Shown: positions 1 to 6,563, counted from the stretch's first letter. The stretch: 7,598 bases of DNA from Desulfotignum sp. (GCA_011390235.1 JAABSS010000008.1:1-7598); one strand, 5' to 3'. Notes: a model not told the origin generated them from the letters alone. Numbers and translations are program-made.

Positions 1-10
1 GGAATGAAAA

Positions 11-253
11 ATGGAAAAGTGTGCCCACTGTCATAAGATCCGAAATGACAAAAAAAACTGGAAAAGTTTTACTGCCAGGTATCATGAAGTTGAAATTCGT
101 CATTTTGTCTGTCCGCAATGTTATGCATTGCCCTTTCCCAGGTTCTACAGGCTTTATGAGGATTCGTCCTACATACGCACTCACAGTAACAGAATCTCTG
201 ATGTGCCGCTATTACATTTCAGGCAGAACAACCAAACTTTTGTGAATATTTGA
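11..253 (+). CDS. Small double-CxxC (probable zinc-binding) protein
   Basis: An 80-residue protein with two CxxC pairs: C4-A-H-C7 and C34-P-Q-C37. Between them are a 'HKIRND...NW' segment and an 'EIRHFVCPQC' segment. This resembles the small module 'C..CKKIRDD.G.W...FSHGICP.C', which I know as a C-terminal tail of many PAS, GGDEF and histidine-kinase proteins in Desulfobacterota. The four cysteines probably bind one zinc ion. The module here stands alone and has a 43-residue C-terminal extension that I do not recognise. An in-frame TGA lies two codons upstream (5-7), so ATG 11 is the first start in this frame; a GGAA at 1-4 is a weak ribosome site. It could be a genuine small protein or the tail of a signalling gene broken just left of the window. 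The upstream sequence is not visible, so this cannot be settled here. Function is unknown. Confidence 0.55.
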   Translation: MEKCAHCHKIRNDKKNWKSFTARYHEVEIRHFVCPQCYALPFPRFYRLYEDSSYIRTHSNRISDVPLLHFRQNNQTFVNI

Positions 254-281
254 CCTGTGCCGGCTGTTCCTGAAAAAACTA

Positions 282-309
282 TTGACACTGGATCTGTGAA
301 AAGTATAAA
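282..309 (+). promoter_or_regulatory. Sigma70-type promoter for the MalT-like gene
   Basis: TTGACA at 282-287 is a perfect -35 box. TATAAA at 304-309 is a near-consensus -10 box, with a 16-bp spacer. The predicted start is near 315-317, giving a leader of about 125-155 nt before the downstream ATPase gene. It lies just after the stop of the small zinc-ribbon gene. Confidence 0.7.
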
Positions 310-320
310 ATAAATTCAAT

Positions 321-355
321 TATGCGTGCAGACAAAGCGCACGCCATAAATTTTT
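321..355 (+). promoter_or_regulatory. Terminator-like hairpin in the leader (attenuator or operator)
   Basis: TATGCGTGC (321-329) pairs with GCACGCCATA (339-348) as a 9-bp stem with one bulged C and a 9-nt loop. It is followed by AA and five T (351-355). This is the shape of an intrinsic terminator, but it sits only a few bases after the predicted transcription start and upstream of the gene. It may therefore be an attenuator, or the inverted repeat may be an operator. The stem is short for a strong terminator. No leader peptide was recognised. Confidence 0.4.
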
Positions 356-440
356 AGGTTATACAGTATATATCAGCCGCCGGGTAAATTTCAGCACAAT
401 GTTCTTTCTTTTCTGAAGCAGAATCTCCCAACCTGGGCAT

Positions 441-2789
441 ATGAGATGCAACAACCATGTGGAAAAACCAATGGATACCAGACTGGGTCTGCAAAAAGAA
501 ATTTTTCCGGTAAAGCTCTCACGCCCCAGATTACAACCGACCTGCCCCAGAACCCGTCTGTTTTCCATTCTGGCAGAATCTGTGGGGACCTGTGCTTTAT
601 GGATCTGTGGACCTGCAGGATCCGGCAAAACCACGCTTATTAACAGTTTTCTCTATACAACTGACATTTCCTGCATCTGGTATAGTGTTGACCAGACAGA
701 TACGGATATTGCCTCATTTTTTTATTATATGAGCAAAGCATGGAAAAAAATTTCAACTGATACCGCTTCTTCTCTCCCATTTTTTACCCAGGAGTTCTTT
801 CCAAAAACTTCCATTTTCACACACCGGTTTTTCAACCTGTTTTCACAGCATGTACCCCATCCCCTTGCCCTTGTTCTGGACAACTATCAGGCAGCAGGAG
901 AATACCCCCGGCTCCATGAAGTGCTGTGCAACGCCATAGACATACTGCATGGCAAAATCAGCATCATCATCTGCAGCCGGACAGAGCCGCCTGCTGTATT
1001 TGCCCGTGCAAGGGCAAACCGTACCTTGCGCATGCTGAACTGGCATCATTTGCAATTTCAAAAAAAAGAGGTCAAAGAGGTTATCCACTATACCACAGGC
1101 ACCACATATCCGAATACCGTCATTTCAGATCTGCATCAAAAAACCGATGGGTGGATTGCCGGGCTGCTGCTGGTTTTGCTGAAAAAAGAAACAAATGATG
1201 ATATGGAACCACACCTGCTTGTTCAACAGACCCCGGAAGAAATATTTGATTATCTTGGTACAACCATTTTTGACAACCTTGAACCTGATATCCAGACCAT
1301 TCTTGTAAAATTATCTTATCTTTCCCGGATTTCCCTGCATGCTGCCCAGACTCTGGGAGGAAAACTGGCATGCCGTGTACTTGAAACCCTGATCCAAAAA
1401 AACGGATTCACTTTTGTCTCTATGAACAGTCCCCCTGAATACCATTTTCATCCGCTGTTCCAGGAATTCCTTCAAAAAAAGGCACCCTTATTTTTCTCCT
1501 TGTCCGAACATCATGAACTATTGATTCAAACGGCGTCCATTCTTGCAGAAGAAGGGAAAACAGAAGATGCCATCACTTTATATATCCGCTCCCTTAACTT
1601 CATGAAAGCCATGCATCTGATTCTTGATAAGGCACCCATACTGGTATCCCAAGGGCGTGTTCAAACAATAGAGACATGGATTAATGCATTTCCCCAGGAA
1701 ATTTTTATAACACAACCATGGCTAATTTTCTGGAAAGGCGCATGCAAAATACCAACTGCCCCTGACCAGGCAAAAACTCTGTTTCAAAAAGCACTCGACA
1801 TATTTGAAGCACAAGCAGATCCAGCAGGCTGCTTTATGTCTTTGTCCGGCATGCTGGATGCAATCGCATTTCAGTTCAATACTTTCAGGGAATTTGACCG
1901 GTATTTTGAAAAATGCCGGATACTGGAAGCGCGTTTCGGGATTGCCGGTCCACCTGAAGTGATCCAGAAACTCACGGCCTCCATGCTTCTTGCCCTGCTC
2001 CTGGGAGGCAATGATCCAGCTGATGTAAAAAAATGGAGTGACCGGGCGTGGCAGATGCTTCATGGGACAAAGGATGCTAACCTCGCACTTCAGATTTTTT
2101 CTCCACTTATTTTTTTGAGAATGATACAGGGCGATCTCTGTGCTGCTGAGCACCTTCTCAAGATCTTCAAAGAAGTGACCCATAAAAAGACAGCACCCCT
2201 GTCATATATTACTTTTCTGGATTTAAAAATCTTTCATGCATGGCTCAGTGCAAATTTTGAAAAGGGATTGACTGCTGCCCGCCAGGCCATGAAAGTGGAA
2301 AAAGAGACCGGTATTTTCCTTTTTTTCTTAGGACTCCGGGTCCATGCCGCCCTTTGTGCCATGGGCCTTGGCAGATACGATACAGCAAAGAAACTTTTAG
2401 AAGAAGTGACACCAAATCTAAGTCACGAGGGGCTCTGGAATCAGAGCTTTTACCATTATGCTTTTTTCTGGCTGCACCTTTTAACGGAAAATATCACCGA
2501 TTGCAGGTATCATGCTCTGGCATATTTTGAAAAAGTGACACAGAGTGGAACCAAGATGATGCTGACAAGCGGCCATCTGCTGATGGCAAAAACGTTCTAC
2601 GCCCTGGGTGAAAAAAACCGTAGAAACACATCTGAAAAAGTCTTTTCTTTTCTGCAGCCGTTTTGTCGCGCTCCAGGACAAATTCATGGCACTTCTCACT
2701 TTGACAACTTTTACTGGACAAAAACCATGGTCTGGCAGGACCAACAAATCATGAAAGAATTCAGAAACTTGCCCAGTTCTTTCATTTAA
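441..2789 (+). CDS. MalT-like STAND ATPase without a DNA-binding domain
   Basis: A 782-residue signal-transduction ATPase of the MalT/STAND class. The N-terminus carries the family signature 'KLSRPRL' (residues 25-31) and then Walker A GPAGSGKTT (57-65). The motif 'WYSVDQTDTDIASFFYY' follows (80-96). Walker B is LALVLDNY (142-149), the sensor strand is IIICSR (175-180), and DGWIAGL (236-242) and FHPLFQEFL (336-344) match the NACHT/winged-helix region of MalT. Residues from about 360 to 750 are alpha-helical and TPR-like, the usual inducer-sensing part. MalT itself is about 900 residues and ends in a LuxR-type HTH; related deltaproteobacterial proteins end in an OmpR-like/BTAD domain. Here translation stops right after the TPR-like part, and neither domain is visible. 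ATG 441 has no clear Shine-Dalgarno; ATG 471 (residue 11) is an equally possible start and leaves all motifs intact. It may sense a ligand and act through a partner, or be a decayed regulator. Confidence 0.8.
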   Translation: MRCNNHVEKPMDTRLGLQKEIFPVKLSRPRLQPTCPRTRLFSILAESVGTCALWICGPAGSGKTTLINSFLYTTDISCIWYSVDQTDTDIASFFYYMSKAWKKISTDTASSLPFFTQEFFPKTSIFTHRFFNLFSQHVPHPLALVLDNYQAAGEYPRLHEVLCNAIDILHGKISIIICSRTEPPAVFARARANRTLRMLNWHHLQFQKKEVKEVIHYTTGTTYPNTVISDLHQKTDGWIAGLLLVLLKKETNDDMEPHLLVQQTPEEIFDYLGTTIFDNLEPDIQTILVKLSYLSRISLHAAQTLGGKLACRVLETLIQKNGFTFVSMNSPPEYHFHPLFQEFLQKKAPLFFSLSEHHELLIQTASILAEEGKTEDAITLYIRSLNFMKAMHLILDKAPILVSQGRVQTIETWINAFPQEIFITQPWLIFWKGACKIPTAPDQAKTLFQKALDIFEAQADPAGCFMSLSGMLDAIAFQFNTFREFDRYFEKCRILEARFGIAGPPEVIQKLTASMLLALLLGGNDPADVKKWSDRAWQMLHGTKDANLALQIFSPLIFLRMIQGDLCAAEHLLKIFKEVTHKKTAPLSYITFLDLKIFHAWLSANFEKGLTAARQAMKVEKETGIFLFFLGLRVHAALCAMGLGRYDTAKKLLEEVTPNLSHEGLWNQSFYHYAFFWLHLLTENITDCRYHALAYFEKVTQSGTKMMLTSGHLLMAKTFYALGEKNRRNTSEKVFSFLQPFCRAPGQIHGTSHFDNFYWTKTMVWQDQQIMKEFRNLPSSFI

Positions 2790-2813
2790 AAATCATCACA
2801 AAAATCTGGATAA

Positions 2814-2872
2814 ATGGGGAAAGGTATCAGCGGAAGTGCCCTTGATTAAAATGGCTCTGATACCTTCCCCAT
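2814..2872. repeat. Long inverted repeat between convergent genes
   Basis: The left arm GGGGAAAGGTATCAG (2816-2830) is complementary to CTGATACCTTCCCC (2857-2870) with one bulged A, and two more flanking pairs extend it to 2814 and 2872. The stem is about 16 bp with a 26-nt loop. It lies between the stop of the + strand ATPase gene and the stop of the - strand exported-protein gene, so it may terminate or protect transcripts from both sides. No T-run directly follows either arm, so it is not a textbook intrinsic terminator. Confidence 0.55.
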
Positions 2873-2929
2873 AACCGAAAAACACAAAAAGCACTTGCAG
2901 CACAATTTTTTTTGCAAAATTATCAAATA

Positions 2930-3316
2930 TTAATAAGGCGAAGCATGCCTTACATCCACCAGCGCTTTTTCCAAAAGCCATCCCTCGGGATGGGATTCCG
3001 GTGCAGATTTTAGCACCATGGCCTTATCCTGTTTTGAAAACCTTTTTTTAACATACAGAAGATAACAATTGTCTTTTATGGGAACCACATGGCTTCTTTC
3101 TAAAAGAAGGGGCAGATCTGCGGAAACTGTTTTAAAAAACTCTCCTTTGCGGGTGTACTCATCATAGGTTCCATCAATGTTTTTAATATAGCGATGCATG
3201 GTTACCAGATCAACATACCCTTCAGCAGAGGCCTGCTTTTTTATCTCAGACCCCCAAGCGGTAAAAGCATATAAAGACAATGCTGCAACCAGAAAAAAAA
3301 TCATGCCCTTTCTCAT
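2930..3316 (-). CDS. Exported protein of unknown function
   Basis: A 128-residue protein with a clear Sec-type signal sequence. A positive start (MRKG) is followed by a hydrophobic stretch, roughly residues 5-17, and a probable cleavage near 'FTAWGSE'. The mature part of about 105 residues contains 'EGYVDLVTMHRYIKNIDGTY' and is rich in charged residues. It has no cysteine pair, haem-binding site or other motif I recognise, apart from a single Cys. Two adjacent start codons exist: GTG 3319 and ATG 3316. The strong ribosome site AAGGGGG (3322-3328) is only 2 nt from the GTG but 5 nt from the ATG, so ATG 3316 is preferred. The protein is probably periplasmic. It is transcribed away from the ADP-ribosylglycohydrolase gene and toward the ATPase gene. 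Product function is unknown. Confidence 0.75.
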   Translation of the reverse strand: MRKGMIFFLVAALSLYAFTAWGSEIKKQASAEGYVDLVTMHRYIKNIDGTYDEYTRKGEFFKTVSADLPLLLERSHVVPIKDNCYLLYVKKRFSKQDKAMVLKSAPESHPEGWLLEKALVDVRHASPY

Positions 3317-3334
3317 CACGACCCCCTTTTTAAG

Positions 3335-3371
3335 TTAATGGTATGAATAAAATGGCAGCTGCCACCATTAA
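3335..3371. repeat. Nested palindromes upstream of the exported-protein gene
   Basis: An outer inverted repeat, TTAATGGT (3335-3342) and ACCATTAA (3364-3371), encloses the 12-bp perfect palindrome TGGCAGCTGCCA (3353-3364). The outer arm ends 6 bp before the ribosome site of the - strand gene. It could be an operator or a leader hairpin affecting that gene's translation. No known regulator is assigned. Confidence 0.45.
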
Positions 3372-3392
3372 AATCCGGGATACAAATAGTTT

Positions 3393-3425
3393 TTGAATTA
3401 GAAGCTCTCGTTATGGTAATATAAT
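3393..3425 (+). promoter_or_regulatory. Probable promoter for the ADP-ribosylglycohydrolase gene
   Basis: A perfect -10 box TATAAT lies at 3420-3425. The -35 side is weaker: TTAGAA (3398-3403, 16-bp spacer), or TTGAAT (3393-3398) paired with the alternative -10 TAATAT (3417-3422, 18-bp spacer). The start would be near 3432, placing the phased repeats over and after the initiation site and leaving a leader of about 155 nt. The A+T-rich block may also hold a - strand promoter for the divergent exported-protein gene, for example TTGTAT and TTATAT with an 18-bp spacer. Confidence 0.45.
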
Positions 3426-3455
3426 GGAATATAAGTTACAGATAGGTTACAGATA
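3413..3455. repeat. Helically phased 11-bp direct repeats
   Basis: GTTACAGATA occurs twice, at 3435-3444 and 3446-3455, exactly 11 bp apart. Just before it are ATGGTAATATA (3413) and ATGGAATATA (3424), so four related units begin at 11-bp intervals (3413, 3424, 3435, 3446). Spacing of one helical turn is typical of tandem binding sites on one DNA face. They overlap the predicted -10 region between two divergent genes. Confidence 0.5.
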
Positions 3456-3587
3456 CAAAAAAATTTATTGCCCGGGCATCCCTTTTCGTTACGCTGTTTT
3501 TGACCGGCACCTGTGTTACCAATTCAAAACAGGCCATCCATGGGCCAGTGTATGTAATAAAACAAGCATAACAGGAGGCAAAACACC

Positions 3588-4355
3588 ATGATCGGTGCCA
3601 TTGCAGGAGATATCATCGGATCCATTTATGAACATCACCCCATAAAAACCAAAAACTTCCCCTTGTTTGATGACCAGTGCCGGTTTACCGACGATACAGT
3701 TCTAACGGCAGCCATTGCAGATGCCATCCTCTCAAACCGATCCTACCTGGCATCGGTCAGAAAAATCGGCCTGCGCCATCCCCATGCAGGTTACGGTGCC
3801 AGTTTTATCCGCTGGCTCCATGCAGAAAATCCACAGCCCTGCAATAGCTGGGGCAACGGGGCTGCCATGCGGGTCAGTCCGGTGGGGTTTGCCTTTTCCA
3901 CAGAAGAAGAAGTCCTGGACCAGGCAAAAAATACCGCGGCCATCACCCACAACCACCCGGAGGGCATCAAGGGAGCCCAGGCCACAGCCCTTGCCATATT
4001 TCTTGCCAGAACCGGCCACAGTAAAAAAAACATTAAAGCCCGCCTGTCCCGGGAGTTCGGGTATGACCTGAACCGGACCATTGATGCGATCCGCCCGTCC
4101 TACACCTTTGACATCTCCTGCCAGGGCACTGTACCTGAAGCCGTCATCTGCTTTCTGGAAGCCGCCTCTTATGAAGATGCTGTCCGCAATGCCGTGTCTT
4201 TAGGCGGGGACAGCGATACCCTGGCCTGCATTGCCGGCGGCATGGCAGAGGCTTTTTTCGGCGGGGTTTCCCCTGAGATGCAATCCCTTGTGAAAAACCT
4301 GCTGACCCCTGATCTGTGGGAAATCACACAGGCATTCTGTGAAAAATACCGCTGA
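3588..4355 (+). CDS. ADP-ribosylglycohydrolase (DraG) family protein
   Basis: A 255-residue enzyme of the ADP-ribosylglycohydrolase fold, which hydrolyses ADP-ribose from modified proteins or related small molecules using two Mg2+ or Mn2+ ions. Visible hallmarks are GAIAGDIIGS at the N-terminus (residues 3-12) and the metal-binding T34-D-D-T37. GNGAAMR (89-95), THNHPEG (120-126) and the second metal motif G206-G-D-S-D-T211 follow. All expected metal ligands are present and the length is normal for a single-domain member. AGGAGG at 3573-3578 lies 9 nt before ATG 3588. No DraT-type transferase or nitrogenase gene is nearby, so the nitrogenase-regulating role of classical DraG cannot be assumed. 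The substrate is unknown. A 106-bp gap carrying a separate promoter divides it from the lipid genes downstream, so co-regulation is uncertain. Confidence 0.9.
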   Translation: MIGAIAGDIIGSIYEHHPIKTKNFPLFDDQCRFTDDTVLTAAIADAILSNRSYLASVRKIGLRHPHAGYGASFIRWLHAENPQPCNSWGNGAAMRVSPVGFAFSTEEEVLDQAKNTAAITHNHPEGIKGAQATALAIFLARTGHSKKNIKARLSREFGYDLNRTIDAIRPSYTFDISCQGTVPEAVICFLEAASYEDAVRNAVSLGGDSDTLACIAGGMAEAFFGGVSPEMQSLVKNLLTPDLWEITQAFCEKYR

Positions 4356-4381
4356 TGCAGTTACCGGGAAAAACCTGTGCC

Positions 4382-4410
4382 TTGATTCTTCAAAACATAT
4401 CCGCTATAAA
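4382..4410 (+). promoter_or_regulatory. Sigma70-type promoter for the lipid-modification operon
   Basis: TTGATT (4382-4387) and TATAAA (4405-4410) are separated by the optimal 17 bp. The predicted start is near 4417, about 45 nt before ATG 4462. This position argues that the in-frame upstream ATG at 4339, inside the preceding gene, is not the real start of the synthase gene. Confidence 0.65.
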
Positions 4411-4451
4411 ACAGCCAGTTGCTGCTTTACCCGAACCAGACGCGCTTATAT

Positions 4452-4457
4452 GGAGGA
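4452..4457 (+). promoter_or_regulatory. Ribosome site deciding the start of the fatty-acid synthase gene
   Basis: GGAGGA lies 4-5 nt before ATG 4462. The alternative in-frame starts at 4450 and 4339 lack such a site, and the 4339 start would add about 41 residues unlike any Cfa N-terminus. Confidence 0.65.
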
Positions 4458-4461
4458 ACAG

Positions 4462-5583
4462 ATGAAGATGGCGCAGGCAAAAAAAGTCTTTTCAGATATG
4501 ATGGACAAAGCCGGTATCCGTGTGAACGGAGACAGGCCCTTTGATATCCAGGTCAAAAACGATCAATTCTATCAGCGGGTTCTGGCCTCTCCAGCCTTGG
4601 GGATGGGCGAATCCTATATGGATGCATGGTGGGAATGCAAAGCCCTGGATACATTCATAGAAAAAACACTTCGTGCCGATATTCCCGGCCAGGTCAAACA
4701 GGACCGGATGACAGCCATGAATGCCCTTATGGCAAAAATATTCAATCTGCAGACCATTCAAAGGGCATTTGCAGTGGGCAAACACCATTATGACATCGGC
4801 AATGACCTTTACCGGAACATGCTGGACAAACGGATGCAGTATACCTGCGGATACTGGAAGGAGGCCGAAACTCTTGAGGAGGCCCAGGAAGCCAAGCTGG
4901 ATATGATCTGCAGAAAAATCGGATTGTCGCCGGGAATGACCATTCTGGAGCTGGGATGCGGCTTTGGCGGCTTTGCCCGGTATGCAGCTGAAAAATATCA
5001 GGTATCCGTGACCGGCTATACCGTGTCAAAGAAACAGGCGGAATTCGGTAAGGATTACTGCAAAGGCCTGCCGGTGGATATCCGGCTGGACGATTACCGG
5101 AATGCCTCAGGCACCTATGACCGTATCCTGTCCATCGGCCTGATGGAGCATGTGGGTTTTAAAAACTACCGGACCTATATGGATTTGACACACCGTCTGC
5201 TCAAGGAGGACGGCATCGCATTCATACACACCATCGGTGGAAATGTCACCTCTACGATCTGCAACCCCTGGACCGCCAAATACATTTTTCCCAATTCTGT
5301 TCTGCCGTCCATTGCCGCTCTGGGGCAGGCCATGGAGGGTCTTTTTGTCATGGAGGACTGGCACAATTTCGGTGAAGATTATGACAAAACCCTGATGGCC
5401 TGGCACCAGAATTTCAAAGCGGCCTGGCCCCGGCTCAGGGACCGTTACGGGGACCGGTTTTACCGGATGTGGGAATACTATCTGCTCAGCTGTGCCGGGG
5501 GCTTCCGGGCCCGGGCCCTCCAGTTGTGGCAGATTGTCCTGACCCGGCGCGGCCGTCCCGGACCGGACTGCCGAATCTCATGA
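4462..5583 (+). CDS. cfa: Cyclopropane-fatty-acyl-phospholipid synthase family methyltransferase
   Basis: A 373-residue SAM-dependent enzyme strongly resembling E. coli Cfa (382 residues) from end to end. Cfa adds a methylene carbon from S-adenosylmethionine across the double bond of unsaturated phospholipid acyl chains at the membrane surface. The lipid-binding N-terminal part has GESYMDAWWEC (49-59) and 'VGKHHYDIGNDLY' (105-117). The SAM-binding loop is LELGCGFGG (162-170). Residues matching the catalytic bicarbonate site of Cfa are all present: C129 in MQYTCGYW, E229 in MEHVG, H256 in HTIGG and Y307 in GEDYDKT. The C-terminal 'SCAGGFRARALQLWQ' is also conserved. It has its own promoter and Shine-Dalgarno. 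Its stop overlaps the start of a flavoprotein reductase gene (ATGA at 5580-5583), so the two are probably translated together. A related product, methylene- rather than cyclopropane-bearing chains, is possible and cannot be excluded from motifs alone. Confidence 0.93.
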   Translation: MKMAQAKKVFSDMMDKAGIRVNGDRPFDIQVKNDQFYQRVLASPALGMGESYMDAWWECKALDTFIEKTLRADIPGQVKQDRMTAMNALMAKIFNLQTIQRAFAVGKHHYDIGNDLYRNMLDKRMQYTCGYWKEAETLEEAQEAKLDMICRKIGLSPGMTILELGCGFGGFARYAAEKYQVSVTGYTVSKKQAEFGKDYCKGLPVDIRLDDYRNASGTYDRILSIGLMEHVGFKNYRTYMDLTHRLLKEDGIAFIHTIGGNVTSTICNPWTAKYIFPNSVLPSIAALGQAMEGLFVMEDWHNFGEDYDKTLMAWHQNFKAAWPRLRDRYGDRFYRMWEYYLLSCAGGFRARALQLWQIVLTRRGRPGPDCRIS

Positions 5584-6563
5584 ACCCGGCCATGGTTCAG
5601 GCGGATGTAATCATTGTGGGCGGGGGCCCGGCTGGTGCGGCCTGTGCGGCGCGCCTCAAAAAAAGCGGTGTGGATGTAAGGATCCTGGACAAAAAAGAGT
5701 TTCCAAGGAAAAAAATCTGTGCCGGATGGATCTCTCCGGATGTTTTTGACTCCCTTGCATGCACCCCTGGCCTTTATCCCTTTGCGCTGACCCGTTTACG
5801 CCGGATGCACTTTCATCTTTTCGGAATCAGGGTTCCTGTTAAAACCCACCAGTATGCAATCCGGCGCATCGAATTCGACAACTGGCTGTTACGCCGGGCT
5901 GAGGTGCCGGTACATACCCATCAGGTCAAAAAGATCCAAAAAAACAGATACGGGTATATGATTGACGATCAGTTTGCATGCCGGTACCTGGTGGGGGCCG
6001 GCGGCACCCACTGCCCGGTGCGCCGCACCTTTGCAGATCCCCTGCAGGTCCGACCGGACCGGGCACTGATATCTGCTGTTGAAAAAGAGTTTCAGGCCCC
6101 GAGCCGGATTCAGGAATGCCATATCTGGTATCTGGACCACGGCCTGCCCGGATATGCCTGGTACCTGCCCAAAAAAGGCGGATGGATCAACATTGGTATC
6201 GGCGGCAAACAGCACCGGATGGCGGCCCGGGGAACCACCATCATGAAGCACTGGCGCAATTTTTCCCACCGGCTCTTGAAGCAGGGCTTTCTGGATCACC
6301 CTCCCGGGAATCCAAAGGGGCATACCTACTTTCTGCGGCATAAACCGGTTAACCTCGGGCAGAAAAATGTGTTCATTGCCGGCGATGCCGCCGGTCTGTC
6401 CACCATTGACATGGGAGAGGGGATTCATGCCGCCATCCAGAGCGGGATTGCCGCAGCCGAGTCCATCTCTTCCGGCCGGCCGGTAAGCATGAACCATGTT
6501 TCCCGGCTCAGCCTGCCGAAACTGCTTACATCTGCCATGAGAAAGAACTTTCCTCATACATGA
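5580..6563 (+). CDS. Geranylgeranyl-reductase-family FAD-dependent oxidoreductase
   Basis: A 327-residue flavoprotein. The N-terminal FAD-binding Rossmann motif is VIIVGGGPAGAAC (10-22), followed by 'FPRKKICAGWISPDVF' (41-56). The latter holds a Cys (C47) where geranylgeranyl reductases carry a conserved cysteine. The C-terminal FAD motif is IAGDAAGLSTIDMGEGI (266-282). Y192-A-W-Y-L-P197, eight residues and G206-I-G208 fit the YxWxFPx7-8GxG substrate-site motif described for archaeal geranylgeranyl reductase, with L in place of F. Such enzymes reduce isolated C=C bonds in lipid chains. At 327 residues it is shorter than plant or archaeal members (about 400 or more) but covers the core domain. 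ATG 5580 overlaps the synthase stop by 4 nt; further upstream in-frame starts would lie deep inside the synthase gene, and ATG 5592 is an alternative. No strong Shine-Dalgarno is visible, consistent with translational coupling. The likely substrate is a membrane lipid; exact substrate and electron donor are unknown. Confidence 0.85.
   Translation: MNPAMVQADVIIVGGGPAGAACAARLKKSGVDVRILDKKEFPRKKICAGWISPDVFDSLACTPGLYPFALTRLRRMHFHLFGIRVPVKTHQYAIRRIEFDNWLLRRAEVPVHTHQVKKIQKNRYGYMIDDQFACRYLVGAGGTHCPVRRTFADPLQVRPDRALISAVEKEFQAPSRIQECHIWYLDHGLPGYAWYLPKKGGWINIGIGGKQHRMAARGTTIMKHWRNFSHRLLKQGFLDHPPGNPKGHTYFLRHKPVNLGQKNVFIAGDAAGLSTIDMGEGIHAAIQSGIAAAESISSGRPVSMNHVSRLSLPKLLTSAMRKNFPHT

Noticed and set aside
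1722..2183. 153-aa open frame on the - strand opposite the MalT-like gene
   Set aside because: No recognisable motif and no ribosome site; the + strand frame has clear family motifs.
3532..3546. GGCCATCCATGGGCC imperfect palindrome before the ADP-ribosylglycohydrolase gene
   Set aside because: Short and imperfect, with no position-specific reason to call it an operator.
3588..4355. Nitrogenase-regulating DraG or an ADP-ribosylation toxin-antitoxin pair
   Set aside because: No transferase, toxin or nitrogen-fixation gene is present next to the hydrolase, so only family membership is supported.
4339..4461. N-terminal extension of the fatty-acid synthase beginning inside the ADP-ribosylglycohydrolase gene
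   Set aside because: The extra residues do not resemble a Cfa N-terminus, a good promoter lies inside this stretch, and the only good ribosome site precedes ATG 4462.
5469..5579. Upstream extension of the reductase frame within the synthase gene
   Set aside because: The residues before MNPAMVQADV are Pro/Arg-rich and are the third-frame reading of conserved Cfa sequence; the FAD motif begins normally after ATG 5580.
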